Assembly: GCA_002189035.1 (NCBI GenBank)
Contig: NEEC01000014.1
Span: forward strand, 560,501 to 624,500
DNA: 64,000 nt
Direction: 5' to 3'
DNA from: Utricularia gibba
Lineage: Eukaryota > Streptophyta > Magnoliopsida > Lamiales > Lentibulariaceae
The position numbers and the translations under genes were made by a program. This document shows, piece by piece, positions 12,272-24,297 of the stretch. Position 1 is the stretch's first letter, and every line of letters starts with the position of its first letter. Under the pieces are notes generated by a model that was not told where the DNA came from, made no database searches, and saw only the letters and a program-made list of their open reading frames with translations.

Positions 12272-15200
12272 GCCCACTCTCCCAACACAAGGCTCTCAGC
12301 AGAAGTAAATGCTCACTGGTGTAGCACCCAGCATCTTCCGAGGACATTCATAGCGCACTTCAAAGAAGGGCAGCCAAGGAATTCTAGTAGCTAAAGGAGT
12401 AGCTTTTATGTCAATAATGTTAAACAGCATGTAGTGCTAAGTTTGTAATAATGGAGGATCTTGACATGGAGGTACGATTTGGATTCTTAAGACAAGAAGA
12501 TGCTCTGACCCATTTCATTTGTAGGATGCTACTCGATATTGTCGGACAAAAATCATATGTTGTCGTACACTTCCGATGCGATTCTGAAGACTGAATCGTC
12601 CTTTTTTTTCAAAGGAAAACATCGGAGGAGAGAAAGTTGACAAACCCGATACGTTCGATGACTTGGGAGATTTCTGGAAATACAAAATTCCGTAGGGGCC
12701 GAATAGGCCCAGGCCCACCTACGTTCTCCAACAAGTGTCGGCCCATTTACACTATACAATACATTTATGTATATTCTAATTAAAATCATAACATTATTTT
12801 ATATACTATGATCCATGGATTCGCTTTAGATTCATGTAAAAATATTCAATTAATTCAATGCTCTAATTATAGTTTTATTTTATTTTATATTACCATTTAT
12901 ATATTGATTTATTATTTTATTATTCATAATTAAATTTAAAAAGTTTACATATCAAGTTAATTATTTGTTGTTATATAATTTTTTAAAAAAATTATGTATT
13001 TTTACTAAAAAAATTTATTCTAAATGTGGATGCACCTAAGTTTCATGAATCCGCATACTTGCATTCGTGTATCTCTGAATTTATGAACCCGCAGTTGTGC
13101 ATCATAGGTTATATAATGATATTAATAAAGAATCCATTATTCCAAGTTTTTAAATGAAAAATATGTATTAATCCAATAATGAAATAAATATAATATGCCA
13201 CTAAAGAGGTTGATATTACCATCTTATAAAAATCTTACATTGAATAATCGTATAAATCTGGAATAAACTTTAAAGTTGAGTATGTGTCTTTTATTTTTGT
13301 TTTTTATACTAATGGCGCGATTCATTTGAAAATTCCGAATTCGGCCACACATCTTCCCTTTTCTCGTATTTTCACCCCCAGCCCACTTATTTTATTTCAT
13401 TTTCGCCCCATCCACTGTCTTTTTCTTAACATCAATAGCAAGGAATCCATTGAAAAGTAACCTTAACAGCTTCGTTGGGACATTAGTGGGCCCACCCTCC
13501 AAAAACGGATTGGAAAATCATATACGCGAACAATTTATAGTTTTTTATAAATATTTCTTATCAAATACGAATAATTTTATTTCAAAAAAATCAAAAATTT
13601 AGAAGTACTCGCAATAAAAAGATAAAAACTAGAATCCAAATACATATTCACGATATTTGAAATTTTTTTTAAAAAAAACTCCATCGCATAGGTGGGTTTT
13701 CCTAAGCCTACAATCTAAGTGGTTTTCATAGACTTAGGTATTTGACAAAATATGCATATTAGATATTCATTTTTTCTTAAACCTATGATTTAACATTATA
13801 AACCAAGCTGCCAAACACCCCCCTTTTTTTTAAGTGTGATGGATGAGGATGAATCAAGAAATGGGTAACTAAACAAAGAGGGAGATGGAATCTTGCAAAA
13901 AGGGAAGCCTTGGAGTCTTGTAACTCAAGATTTAGGGGGGAGAGAGGTCCCATACCAGCTCTAAATTCAATCCCACAAGTACCTTTCGAATTAGATTCCC
14001 TCTTCAGGGTTTTTTTTCTTTTCTTTTCTTTTTCAAATGAAAAAAAAAAATCAACTTTAATCTCAAGTTATTCTTCCTCATTGGGGTTTATATGCTCCTT
14101 GCTTCTCATTGGCTTGTTGGGGGTTGAATCGGGCATTTTTAAAAAATCGACTTTCTTCCAAACTCAGATCGATCGTAAGATTCTTTTTGGATTGGTAAGT
14201 CGAAAACCCGATCTAAGCACGAATCTGATCCAAAAGTTTTACAAACTCTCGTTGGCGAACAATATAACGTATTGTCGTTTCATTTTACACTAAAGTAAAA
14301 ATGATTATGCAAATCTTGTATGAAACCTCTTTGGAAATCTTAATTAGAAGAGTCATTAGCCAATCAGAATCTCAAAAGATCCTAGTTCAAAAGATACTTG
14401 TGTAATATGTCTAGCTCGTTTTCTTTTTTTTTTCTTGACTAGTGACATAGTTGGTCATAGTGACTTATATACATCTAAGATATTTGGATTTTATTTGATT
14501 TAATTTCTTAAAAATCAATTTTCTAAAATTTTATTTCTTTTTTACAATATTATTTATTTATATTTGATAACAAAACTAAGTTGTTCGAAATAGAGCTTTA
14601 CTTCTGGTTAGAGTATCAAATTGTAAGAAGAGGAGTTGGAAGAGAATCGGGATTGCCTTGCTTGGCCTCCACTGAAGTGAAAGAAGAAGATTCCCCGCAT
14701 CTGTGTGCATTAGATGAATTGCACCAATGGATTTGCGTGCATTAACTCGTTAATGCAAAAATAATTGAAATGGGGGATGAATATTGCAGTATTCCATGGA
14801 ATCTACGAATCCAAGCCCCTTCTTAACCAGCGCTTTTATGGCGGAATTATGCACGCAACTTTTTGGAAAGCTGGAGGAGGGAAAATAAGATAAAGAGGAT
14901 TTGCTCAGGGGGATCGATGCTTAAGTTCCAAAGCCACGTTGAATATCTCTTTGCCTGCTTTCTTAATGCGTTTAAAAGCTTCGTGTGTTTGTTCTCCGCG
15001 GCTTTTACTTATCCCCAGGGAATCCAGTTTCGTCTCTGTGCGATTTCTATCGATTCGCTTCCAATCAAATTTTGTTTAAAGTATAAAGTTGGAGTTTGCA
15101 GTAGAGTGAACTTCCTCCATCAATAACAAATACTCCAATGGTATCATGAGCATGAGATTTTCGAATGCTGCCCATGTAAACAATGTATTGAATGGAGGGG

Positions 15201-15711
15201 GGGTGTTAAAGTTGTAAAACAAAAGATTATAAAAGCTAAAGAGAAAAGTGAACTCGAGAGGAAGAATGAAGGATTGGCTTATTGGGGTTGGTGTGGAGTT
15301 CAAACTTTCATGGAAAACCCGCATTTTCTTCTTTTACCATCTCCATAGTGACACAAAAGTTGCTGATGTTCTGAAAAAAGTGGGATGGGAGAAGAAATTA
15401 CTGACCCAAATCACTGTGGTGTTGGAAACCAGCTTCCTGAGAGGTGTTGATGTGTCTGATTCTTCCATTGTTCTTGGAATTGGATTATGCTTCTTATCGT
15501 GTGATTTAGTGTTGATTACACAGTAAAACAGTGAGGATTTTGGAGATAAGGGATGGGAAAAGAGAACAGAAGAAGTGCAGATTCCTTAGGCACACCATTA
15601 AATATGACCTTTTGTCTCTCCGGAACATGCCTTTTACCTCCTCCTCTTCTCTTCTCTGAATCCCCAAGCTTATGTTGGTCTGCAAGAACCCCTCTTCTCT
15701 AGCTCTAGCAA
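12272..15711. other. Large intergenic region (ENT promoter to HHO promoter)
   Basis: The ENT-proximal end carries three GGCCCA (site II) elements at 12706-12711, 12712-12717 and 12740-12745, likely promoter elements of the ENT gene or of an unseen transcript. From about 12780 to 13900 and 14290 to 14600 the DNA is strongly A+T-rich with poly-A and poly-T tracts and no coding signal. The frame at 13910-14293 shows no domain and lies in simple-sequence DNA. The stretch 14630-15711 is less A+T-rich and is probably the HHO promoter and leader. I see no RNA gene or transposon terminus. Confidence 0.6.
12706..12745. promoter_or_regulatory. Cluster of three GGCCCA (site II) elements
   Basis: GGCCCA occurs at 12706-12711, 12712-12717 and 12740-12745. 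This motif is bound by TCP factors in plant housekeeping promoters. It sits about 440 bases upstream of the ENT start codon on the minus strand. Function is inferred from the motif cluster only. Confidence 0.4.
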
Positions 15712-17265
15712 ATGGATTCCCCTTGTGAGATGAGCTTTGAGTGCAAACCCCATCTTAAGATGCATGAAACTCAGAAGCTTGAGGAGTTCCTCTCTCGTCT
15801 AGAGGAAGAGCGTCACAAGATCGAAGCTTTCAAGCGTGAGCTTCCTCTTTGCACGCAGCTTATTACAGATGGTAAGACATTTTTGTTCTAGAAGCATGCT
15901 TCTCATGATACCTAGTTAGGGTTTCTGAGAGAAGGTAGTGATGGAAGAAGGCGTAGTTCATCACTTTTGCTTGTGTTTGATCAGCCATGGAGGCGTCCAG
16001 GCAGCGGCTGCAGACGGGGAAATCGAAGCCGGTACTGGAAGAATTCATTCCGATTAACAAAGGAAGCGATTCATCGGAGAATGATGCAGTGGAAGTGAGC
16101 CATGCAGATAGGTCTAGCTGGATGACCTCTGCACAGTTATGGAATCAAGAACCCGACAAGACTCATCCTCCTCCACATGAAGCTGAGATCAAGTTCGGTC
16201 TGAACGGCGGGAAGTCGAGAATGGGAGCTTTCCATCCCTTCCCTTCTAGAGATAAGTCATCACCATCGGAACATGAAGGATTCCCTGAACTAGCCCTAGC
16301 TTCCAATCACAGTGGACACGACATTCGGAGTTCACCGGAGAGCAAGAGGGATCATGGCGGCGGAGGTGGTGGTGGAAGCACTGCGCAAAGGAAGGCGCGG
16401 CGGTGCTGGTCACCGGATCTGCACAGACGCTTTGTTAAAGCTCTGCAGATCCTGGGGGGCTCACAAGGTAATTAACCAGTCGTGATTACCCACTGAACTG
16501 CATCTTATTGAAGGCTTATCTTCTGCGAAAACTGCAGTTGCCACTCCAAAGCAAATCAGGGAGCTGATGAAAGTGGATGGATTAACAAATGATGAAGTCA
16601 AAAGTCACTTGCAGGTGCACCCTTTTTCCCTTGTCTGAAACCTTCCACGTTTCTCTGAATTCCATGCCGATTATTGTTCGAACAAATGGGACAATCCGTC
16701 CATGATTTCATACAAAAACGATAAAGAAAATGAATAAAACCAGTTTAAATGATGTGCCTGGCAGAAATATAGACTCCACACAAGAAGGCCAAGCCCCACG
16801 CCACAAGCCGCGGTTCCGGCGCCGCCCCAAGTGGTGGTCCTCGGTGGAATATGGGTTCCCCCAGAGTACGCGGCAGCAGCAGCAGCAGCTCAAAGTGGGG
16901 CTCCAGCAGCAGCTCTGTACGCTCCACCTCCTCACCCTTTCTGCTCCCCAGTTGCAGCAGTGCCTCAGGAGCTTTATCCTGGAATGGCACCCTCCCCACC
17001 CTCTTCTGTCCACCGCCACCACCACCACGCCGGCGCACACCGCCGAATGTACAATAAGCCGCCGTTGACGCAGTCGCAGATAAACCTGTCACCGGAGTCA
17101 GGTGTTCAAGGAGGCGGCAACGGTAACCCCTCGGAGAGCATAGAAGACGGGAAATCCGAGAGTGGAAGCTGGAAGGTGGATAGCGGAATGGAGAACGCCG
17201 GCGAAAGGAGGAGAGCGGAGGGCGGCGAAGAGTGCAACACGAGCATCGTCAGTTTGAAATTCTGA
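15712..17265 (+). CDS. HHO-like: GARP/G2-like transcription factor of the HHO (NIGT1/HRS1) family
   Basis: Myb-related (GARP) DNA-binding repressor. HRS1/HHO/NIGT1 factors act downstream of nitrate and phosphate signalling in the nucleus. Exons 15712-15871, 15985-16467, 16538-16614, 16765-17265; 406 residues. Seen: N-terminal HHO-type coiled coil [20 protein letters not shown] and a second segment AMEASRQRL; a Gly-rich linker; the G2-like domain starting [18 protein letters not shown], then [19 protein letters not shown] and the signature SHLQKYRLH formed across the 16614/16765 junction; then Pro/Ala/His-rich sequence ending [16 protein letters not shown]-rich run near 16872-16915 encodes an alanine-rich stretch. 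The start ATG at 15712 matches the family N terminus. All exons are in phase. I see no clear LxLxL-type EAR motif, so repression is a family inference. Confidence 0.93.
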
Positions 17266-17615
17266 AGTAATTAATTTGATCGAGAAAAATAAAATACGAA
17301 AGAGAGTCCATATACTGTAATAAAGGACAAATAAGAACCTCCTGCTTTTCAATTTCGGGATTTTATAATACTTTTTTATTAAAAAATGTAATTATTTTTT
17401 AAAAATTATTGACGAAAAAATGTTACGAGTTTGGGCTCTGCCCTACTTCTACGGCCCATTAACCCGAAAATTGAGCTTCTGATTTGGGCTCTAGGGTTCT
17501 TTATAGGAGTATGATCATAGAACTGGAAAATGTTTGGCACATGAAAGCAACACAGTGAAAGGTGTCTCATTTTTTCACAAGCAGAACCGGAGACGAAGCT
17601 CTGGTGTTTCTGTTT
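17266..17615. other. Convergent 3' region between HHO and PsbQ genes
   Basis: Holds the 3' UTRs of two convergent genes. It is A+T-rich at 17355-17430 and has a GGCCCA at 17454-17459 of uncertain meaning. No coding exon or RNA gene is seen. Confidence 0.5.
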
Positions 17616-18511
17616 CTATCCAAGTTTTGCAAGGACGTCATTCAATGCAGATACAGTTTCGGCGTAGTACTTCTCCGCATTGGGGCTGCTTTTCTTCTTC
17701 GCCGCGTAGTCGAGCTGCAAGAGGAATAGCAACATCACAAGATGATCAGCCAATCCGATGGAATCATGAACAAGGTGGGAAAGTGGGTGATGTGAAACTG
17801 ACATTGTCGATGGTGTCAAACAGTTTTCCGGTGAGACTCTTGAGCTCCTGCTTCTCTGCTTTAGGCTTTGCTGAGATGACTGTGTTGAGATCGTACCGGA
17901 GGTATGAGGCCTTCAATCGGAGATCGTTTTGGACGTAAGGCCAGGCCTTCTTTGCGATCAGCCCCTTGACTTTGATGATGTCCTCAGCAGACACCTTGGC
18001 CCTGGCAGCGGCCTCGGACGGCGACAGGGGCTGGAGGAAGAACCGGTCCTTGAGAGGCAACTTAAGGTCTCTTGGCTCATCAGAGTTCAGTGTACCAGCT
18101 TCATACAACAACAACATCATATTTCAAGACAAGGTACAGTAGCTGAAGGAGCAACTGGAAAGCAAATACAGAAACAGAGGAACAACATACGAAATTGCAA
18201 AAGGACAACTTACGAAGTCCACCGGAGAGGGCCGGGGGAGGGCCAATCTTGATGGATTTGGCGTCAGCAAGCACCGCCTGAACAAAGGATCCCGAGACGA
18301 TCCCAGCAGCGACAAGACCCAGCATTGCGCGGCGGCCAGTCTCAATCTCAGCCGGGTTCTGCTGCAGGGCTCGGACGCTGAATCCGGGGCGGACGACGGC
18401 AGCTCCTCTGGGCATGCTGAGGCGAGTGGAGCCACTGATGTGGAGACTACCGTCGAGAACAGCTTGAGAAGAGCCGAGGAAGCCGGCGGTTGATGCCATC
18501 GCCTGTGCCAT
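17616..18511 (-). CDS. PSBQ: Oxygen-evolving enhancer protein 3 (PsbQ), photosystem II
   Basis: Extrinsic lumenal subunit that stabilises the manganese-calcium cluster and its calcium and chloride in photosystem II. Exons (minus, 5' to 3'): 18511-18214, 18098-17803, 17714-17616; 230 residues, the usual precursor length. Seen: stromal transit peptide starting [10 protein letters not shown]; twin-arginine lumen signal [14 protein letters not shown] with a hydrophobic core and cleavage site near VLADA; mature start [14 protein letters not shown]; the four-helix bundle with [54 protein letters not shown] and C-terminal [15 protein letters not shown] second in-frame ATG lies four codons upstream (18521-18523); 18511 matches the conserved family start. 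Convergent with HHO. Arabidopsis has two copies (At4g05180, At4g21280, from memory). Confidence 0.97.
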
Positions 18512-18593
18512 TTCCTGGTTCACACTTCACACAAATTCGTCGAACAGATGATATCTGTCGTTATGAGTTCCTCGCTCCATCCCTAGAGATTTA

Positions 18594-18600
18594 CCTTATC
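18594..18600 (-). promoter_or_regulatory. I-box (GATAAGG) upstream of PsbQ
   Basis: The minus strand reads GATAAGG about 85 bases upstream of the PsbQ start codon. I-boxes are common in light-regulated photosynthesis gene promoters. A plus-strand CCAAT lies about 20 bases further upstream. Light regulation is inferred from the motif and the gene product. Confidence 0.4.
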
Positions 18601-20004
18601 CAACTTTAGATACCTTCTGGCCAATCACCGCTTGCCACCTAAACAGAGATTCAGGATATCGTTGTATTTTGTCCTCAAATAATTACTTCGAAATAATATT
18701 TTATTTTTTTCTTTTTCACTTTTTTTTAATTAAATTTAAAATTAATTTTTTGATATCTACGTTTATTTTTAAATAAAAACTAATTTAAAATCGTTTTTAA
18801 TAAATTTTAGGAAAGCCTCAGGGAAGACTTCGCATCTTCTTCAGGTAACGAGGATTCCACACTTGAGGCCTGTGATTTATTAAGCACCCACACAAGAAAA
18901 CATCAGCAAGTTCTAGAGATGAAAGCTAGTGCCCTGGTGTAAAAGCAGCAGTGTTTATATTACCTTGCTGCAGATGAAAACAAGTTCCCAACTCCAGTTG
19001 AGTCCTCTGCTGAGGATGAGGGCCTTGTGATCAGAATGTACAAACTCGTTGGCGAATAGTTGTGATCAAAACACCTGAGGAAGTCAAGAACTGCTGGTTG
19101 TCCAAGAAGAAGGGTGGAATGTAACACCGGAAGATCTGTAGTTCTTCTGCTCATGTACTTCAGATCCTTTTGGTTGCTGGTTTACAAACATGGCGCCTAA
19201 TTTGAATGGTAAGTGTTCATATCAAGCTCCAAACCTTCATGATGTCCGACTTGGAACACAATTACAGGATCCTAGACTGATATAAGACTAAAAGTTAACC
19301 TTCAATGCTTTGTATCAGGACACATATCATAGGGAGGCCGAGGTACCTGTACAATAAACAAAATGGAGATAGAAGCAGCAGCACAGCTCATCACGGCTAA
19401 CATTTAGCTACTTTTTCTTTTTTTTTCCCTCAGGAAGATGAAGTGATGAACCAACACCAGTTTTCCAAATGAAAAGTTAGGCTTTTGGAGCACTTTATCA
19501 AGTAACCAACTTGGGTTAAGAGGCACCATTTTTGGAAGCACATACCAAATACAATCAGCATACTGCATACAACTGGAATATAATAAGAACTGGTGAAAGT
19601 GAATATCTTTACGGCAAGAAATGCTGCTTCCGAATAAATTGCCTTTGGACTCAAATTGCATCTCCATCATTGACATCACTCACTACCCAATAAATCACGG
19701 AAGGAAAAGTTTCTTAGCAACGTCCAACGACAATGCATTTCAAGAAACATGGCACGCAATAAATGTTTCAAACTATAAACAATGATAAACCACCACACAA
19801 TGACATGCAAATACAATCGAATTCGCCCAAACTCTCGTCGCCAGAAAAAAAGATTAGTCGACGGCTTTCAGCCATCGTTTGCGTTTGAGAATTTCGCCGT
19901 TTGCCGGAGGTCAAATCGTTCGCCATTTCATCGGCGAATTCACCCTTGGAGTGGGGACCACAAGGTTTCATGTGTCGCCCAAGGCCCGGTTCAAATATTT
20001 TTCA

Positions 20005-20032
20005 GGCCCAGCCCATAATCAGCCTATGGGCC
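20005..20032. promoter_or_regulatory. Site II-type elements, possible bidirectional promoter
   Basis: GGCCCA at 20005-20010, GCCCAT at 20011-20016 and TGGGCC at 20027-20032 form a compact cluster of TCP-type sites in both orientations. It lies between the unassigned minus-strand frames below 19975 and the RIC leader on the plus strand. Bidirectional activity is inferred. Confidence 0.4.
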
Positions 20033-20574
20033 TGAACTCAATTGAGAGAGGCGCAATCTATCACATTTTATTTGTATATTTTGTGATTTTGCTATAAATC
20101 GGTCTCCTATTTTCTTGGCTGATCGTCGTGGCTCCCCAGCTATTTGCTTGGTTCCCTGGTTTTCTCCTATCTTCTTCCCAAATTCTCCGGCAACGACAAT
20201 ATTCCGCCGTCAGCCGTACGCCATCCTCGTCTCCCTGCCAAAGAAACTTTCACGTTTTCGTTTTCGCTAATGTGTTCCTGTTTCAGCATGTGTGCTGCTC
20301 ACATTGCGACACGGATACGCTTACCAATTCCGAGAATCCCCGACGATCGAATATCGAGCATACCTCATCCCAGGTGATCGTTCATGCAGATAGATGATAT
20401 TCCTCATCTGATCGACAATCGGATCATCTGGTAAATGACGAATTTTAATCCAGATTAGGGTTTCTGATACGCCTCACGGTGTTGGTATGATAAATTGCAG
20501 CATTCGGGAAGGTACGAGCATTGCGTTTGCTGTAAGGGAGGGGGGGAGTTGGATTGGAGCTGTGGAGCACAAAA

Positions 20575-21231
20575 ATGGGAACCAAAGTGAAGGTCTTCTA
20601 CAAGGGCTTCAAGAACACCCTATCCAACATGTTTGGTAACCAACTGAGTTTACAGATCAACGCTTGATTCTCCTCCAATCTGAAGCTGAAGTTCCATCTG
20701 CGGTTGCAGTTGCCAAGGAGCAGGAAATGGAGATCGAAATTGGAAACCCGACGGATGTCAAGCATGTGGCTCACATTGGCTGGGATGGCCCTTCCGGCGG
20801 TGGAGCTCCGACATGGGTGCGTACAAGACGCCATCATCACCCCTTTTCCCCATTACTCGATCATGCCTGCAATTCGTTGCAGATGAATGAGTTCAAAGCC
20901 GGACCCGATTTCGCTTCGACTTCGATCGGCAGATCATGCTCCACACTCTCACCATGGTCTCCTCAAGGTGAGTTTCTGCTCCACTCCTCCCTCTCTGTGA
21001 CGTATCGCAATCAGGTTCTTTTTTTGAACAGAGAAGGAAGGATCCACAGACACATCCACCATCAAGGATCCCCACGGCACAACGAAAAAAGAGAAGCGCA
21101 GGAAACCTAAATCGACTTCATCACCATCTTCTTCGCCTTCCGCGAGATCGCGACGGGGTCCGAAACCAAAACCGAAACCGAAATGCGCCCAAACGAATGC
21201 ATCCTCCTCCATGGAGATCATCATGCCATAG
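20575..21231 (+). CDS. RIC10-like: ROP-interactive CRIB motif protein (RIC)
   Basis: Small effector binding active ROP/RAC GTPases through a CRIB motif, linking them to cytoskeleton or trafficking at the plasma membrane. Exons 20575-20635, 20710-20816, 20883-20967, 21032-21231; 150 residues. Seen: N terminus MGTKVKVFYKGFKN typical of the RIC9/10/11 group; the CRIB core IGNPTDVKHVAHIGWDG containing the invariant I-P-H-H residues; then MNEFKAGPDF; and a Ser/Lys-rich basic C terminus (KKEKRRKPK, RGPKPKPKPK). Exon phases agree and each junction restores the conserved sequence. Larger frames at 20664-21110 read through introns and are shadows. From memory, Arabidopsis RIC10 (At4g04900) lies beside PDF2 (At4g04890), the same pairing as here. 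Confidence 0.92.
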
Positions 21232-23153
21232 CGAAGGAACAATCAAAGTCCACCATTTTTATTACACCTTGAGCTTTGTGAGATAGAGAGGTGCCTAAAC
21301 CCTAGCTGTTTATGTTATCCCATTTAACTTCCAAATGTGAAAGATATAAAGAGATTAAATAAAATAAATATTTTTCTATATTATATTTTATTTCTAATTT
21401 AAAAAATATATAACCATTTGAAATTAAGCTATGTTTCATCTTTATTTAATTGTAATATATATTATTATATTAATATTATTTAAAATTCAAATCATTTATA
21501 TGTAATATTTCATTTCATTGCTTCCACTTTCAGTGTTTCTAGAGGACATAGATGGTACCACAAAACTTTTTTCTCTTGGATAGCTAGATGAATATAGACA
21601 ACTTTACCCATATTCATCTAACTCATCCAATCCAGAATCAAGGTAAAAAGGTCCTGTTCTATGTAAATAATTTTATGTAGTTATTCTTTTTAATTTTTAA
21701 AAATTCTATTTTTTAATTGCTTTATAGTAAAATTAGAAATTAAGATTATATGATTAACTTCACAAATTATTGAATTTCTTGAATATCTCTTTGATTTGTT
21801 CTCTCAAAAATCAATTTTCAAGAATTGCTTCTAGTAAAACATAAAGTTATTTTTTATATAACTTCTAACTTTTAAAATTTTATGTTTTTTGGATCAAAAG
21901 TCGGTGTAAATTGAGTCTTTACAACTTTTGAAAAATAAGAAACACTTTTGAATTTTTATTTTTTGGAAATAGAATTTGTTCGTATTCAATAAAAAAAACT
22001 ATTTTTGAAACAGTTTTTCAAAAAAAAAAGTATAAAGGGAAGAAAGAATCTAAATGGACCAGGAGCAGCTTCTACGAACAAAGTGTAAGGGGTGCAGAGT
22101 GACAAATGGGCCAATAAAATTTAAATACCACATTCAATAAACGGCTGGTCATTCTGCCACAGCCACGTCTGTCACTCATTTTTTATTATTCTTTTTTTTT
22201 CTAAAAAAAAAAGGAAATAATAAATTCTCACCTACACCCCCTTTACATTTACCTGATTCTTGTGATTGGGACTCATTACTCCTCCCAACGGCCTTTTCAA
22301 TAACCTACGTATTTTCTTTCTTTTTTTAATTTTCCCAGGTAGAAGAAACGAAGTGAGGCAATTTGAACAACAGAAAACTGACACCCGGAAGTAGAACAGG
22401 AACTGGAATCCAAGAACTTTGAAACTGGGAGGTTGGCAGTTTTTTGGGAAATGGAACTGGATTCTGAACAAAGAGGGAGTGAAGGAGTTAAGTGAGTGAA
22501 TCTCGTTTCTGATCCAAATGCCAAATCGATGGGATGGCAGTCATTCGTACCAAGTGCTCAACTTTTTCTTTCTTTTTTTACCAGAGATGACAGACAGACA
22601 CCCACCCGGTTGCTGCTGTATAGGACTGGGAGATCCGATAGGGTTTGGTCCGGTTCAGCATGTAGCTTCTGGTATGAAGCACAGAACCAGAAACGCCACA
22701 CATGGTTAAAGAAAGGAAGATAGATAGTAACCGCGGCCAGTTGTCTGAAGACTGTAACATGGGAAGATGTTGAGCAGCAGTGAATGAATGGGAGTAGGCA
22801 CATAGATAGATAGAGGGGTGTAAAGGAAGAGGAGTATCACTTGATGCAGGTGTTGAAATTTCTACAGATAATAGAAATTCAAATATTCAATATTTACAAA
22901 AAATTAATCCTAATCGATTAATAATAATCTGTAATTTCTTATATAATTGTATCTTACCTGAATTCTTGCCATTGTTTCAGTCACTGCTGGTAACCCACAT
23001 GAGCAGCATCATCCATCCATCCCTTGGGATCTGGTTTGTAGCAGCATTACCCACTTACAACCACATTTTGGGTGTGTGTTTTTTTATTGTGATTGGGAAT
23101 GGGAATGGGAAGGAATGGTTATGGTGTAGTCATCAGAGTCTGATATCATTCCA

Positions 23154-23161
23154 TAAATGCA
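23154..23161 (+). promoter_or_regulatory. L1 box (TAAATGCA), distal
   Basis: Perfect match to the L1 box, the binding site of HD-ZIP IV proteins in epidermis-specific promoters. It lies about 1.7 kb upstream of the start codon of an HD-ZIP IV gene. Autoregulation is inferred. Confidence 0.5.
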
Positions 23162-23246
23162 TGCGCGATGAATGAAGTGTGTGTGTGTGTGGAGGTTAAA
23201 CGAAGCAAATTGAATGCGGGCATTCATACCTGCGGATGATCTTCAG

Positions 23247-23254
23247 TAAATGCA
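23247..23254 (+). promoter_or_regulatory. L1 box (TAAATGCA), middle
   Basis: Second perfect TAAATGCA, 93 bases after the first and in the same orientation. Paired L1 boxes could allow cooperative binding of HD-ZIP IV dimers; that is inference. Confidence 0.5.
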
Positions 23255-24289
23255 GTCGTACACTATCACGTGACTCCACTTCGTCTCCTCATTTACAAAA
23301 TTACTAATCCATCCTTTTCTGCCTCATTAATATTGAGTTTGACATTTTTTTTTATGATCATTTTCTAAATAAATGATACAAGAATGCGCAAGGCAAAATT
23401 GGGTACAAACATTTCCTCTCTTCATTTCTTGACTCCTATTTGCATGCACAAACAACCAAGGGGATGAACACATGAGAGAGATGTCTTAAAAATTAAGAGT
23501 AAGACAAGTTGTAAGATCAGAGATCTAATGATATTATTATACATTGGTTATGGATGAATATAAGTATTCGAAACAGATAATATCGTACATAAGATTATAT
23601 TGTAGTTCTTCTTTTTAAAGTATATGGTTTTTTTTTTGTTTAGAATAGTTAGGTAAATGATGTTTAGAATAAATAATTAAGAAGAACTAAAAGTCATTCA
23701 TTTGATTCAAAAAAACTCATATGAAAAAAGAGTTTTAAAATATATAGTTCGAAGTATTATGTAATTGTTTCGTAAATTATTCATATATTGAGAAACACGA
23801 TTACCAAATAAACGCAGTTTTCAACACTCTCATGTGTGTGTTTTCTTGCAAGAAATTGAGGATTGTACGAGAGCACTTATGTGGACAAAAAATCGTGTGA
23901 CCGGATAGCACAATTCTTGGACAATAACACACATAGGATGGTATATAAAAGTGTAAACAAACACGACTTTCATGTTTTCTAACAAACACTTGTCCTATTT
24001 ATTTGAGCGAGGGGATCGACCGGTAAGTTTTGGTTAATTTTGTAGGGTTTTGCTGGTGGTGGTGGATCCCATGGCCGCCGACAGCTTAGCTTTCGGAAAC
24101 CCCAATTCTCCGTCGCCGGAGAAATAAAAAAATGATCACGCATTGAAAAACAATAAATGTGAAGCATCCTCACGTTGGAAGCTCCATTAATTTCCTTCTC
24201 CCCCTCGTCGTTGCTTTCTTCGGCAGCGATGCTTACACCCCCTTCTTGTATCTATACCTAACCCTTCTTGTACGCTCTATGCTGCAGCA

Positions 24290-24297
24290 TAAATGCA
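24290..24297 (+). promoter_or_regulatory. L1 box (TAAATGCA), proximal
   Basis: Third perfect TAAATGCA in the same orientation, about 560 bases upstream of the start codon. It lies close to the putative transcription start or within the 5' UTR exon that ends at 24474. Confidence 0.5.

Larger units (their letters stand above)
18512..20574. other. PsbQ-RIC intergenic region with a possible unassigned minus-strand transcript
   Basis: From 18512 to about 18660 lies the PsbQ leader and promoter; 18660-18810 is A+T-rich. Between about 18830 and 19975 the minus strand has several modest frames: one starting at 19971 (MKPCGPHSKG...), one at 19679, and splice-like CAG acceptors. I recognise no protein and could not join exons convincingly, so it may be a noncoding or decayed gene. 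A site II cluster at 20005-20032 would suit a divergent promoter serving it and the RIC gene. From about 20100 to 20574 the plus strand is the probable RIC 5' UTR, possibly with an intron. Confidence 0.35.

Noticed and set aside
13910..14293. A 127-codon open frame in intergenic DNA.
   Set aside because: Rich in Phe/Ser/Lys from simple-sequence DNA, no domain, no promoter context.
20664..21110. A 148-codon frame across the RIC gene.
   Set aside because: It reads through introns; the spliced model restores the CRIB motif and family C terminus.
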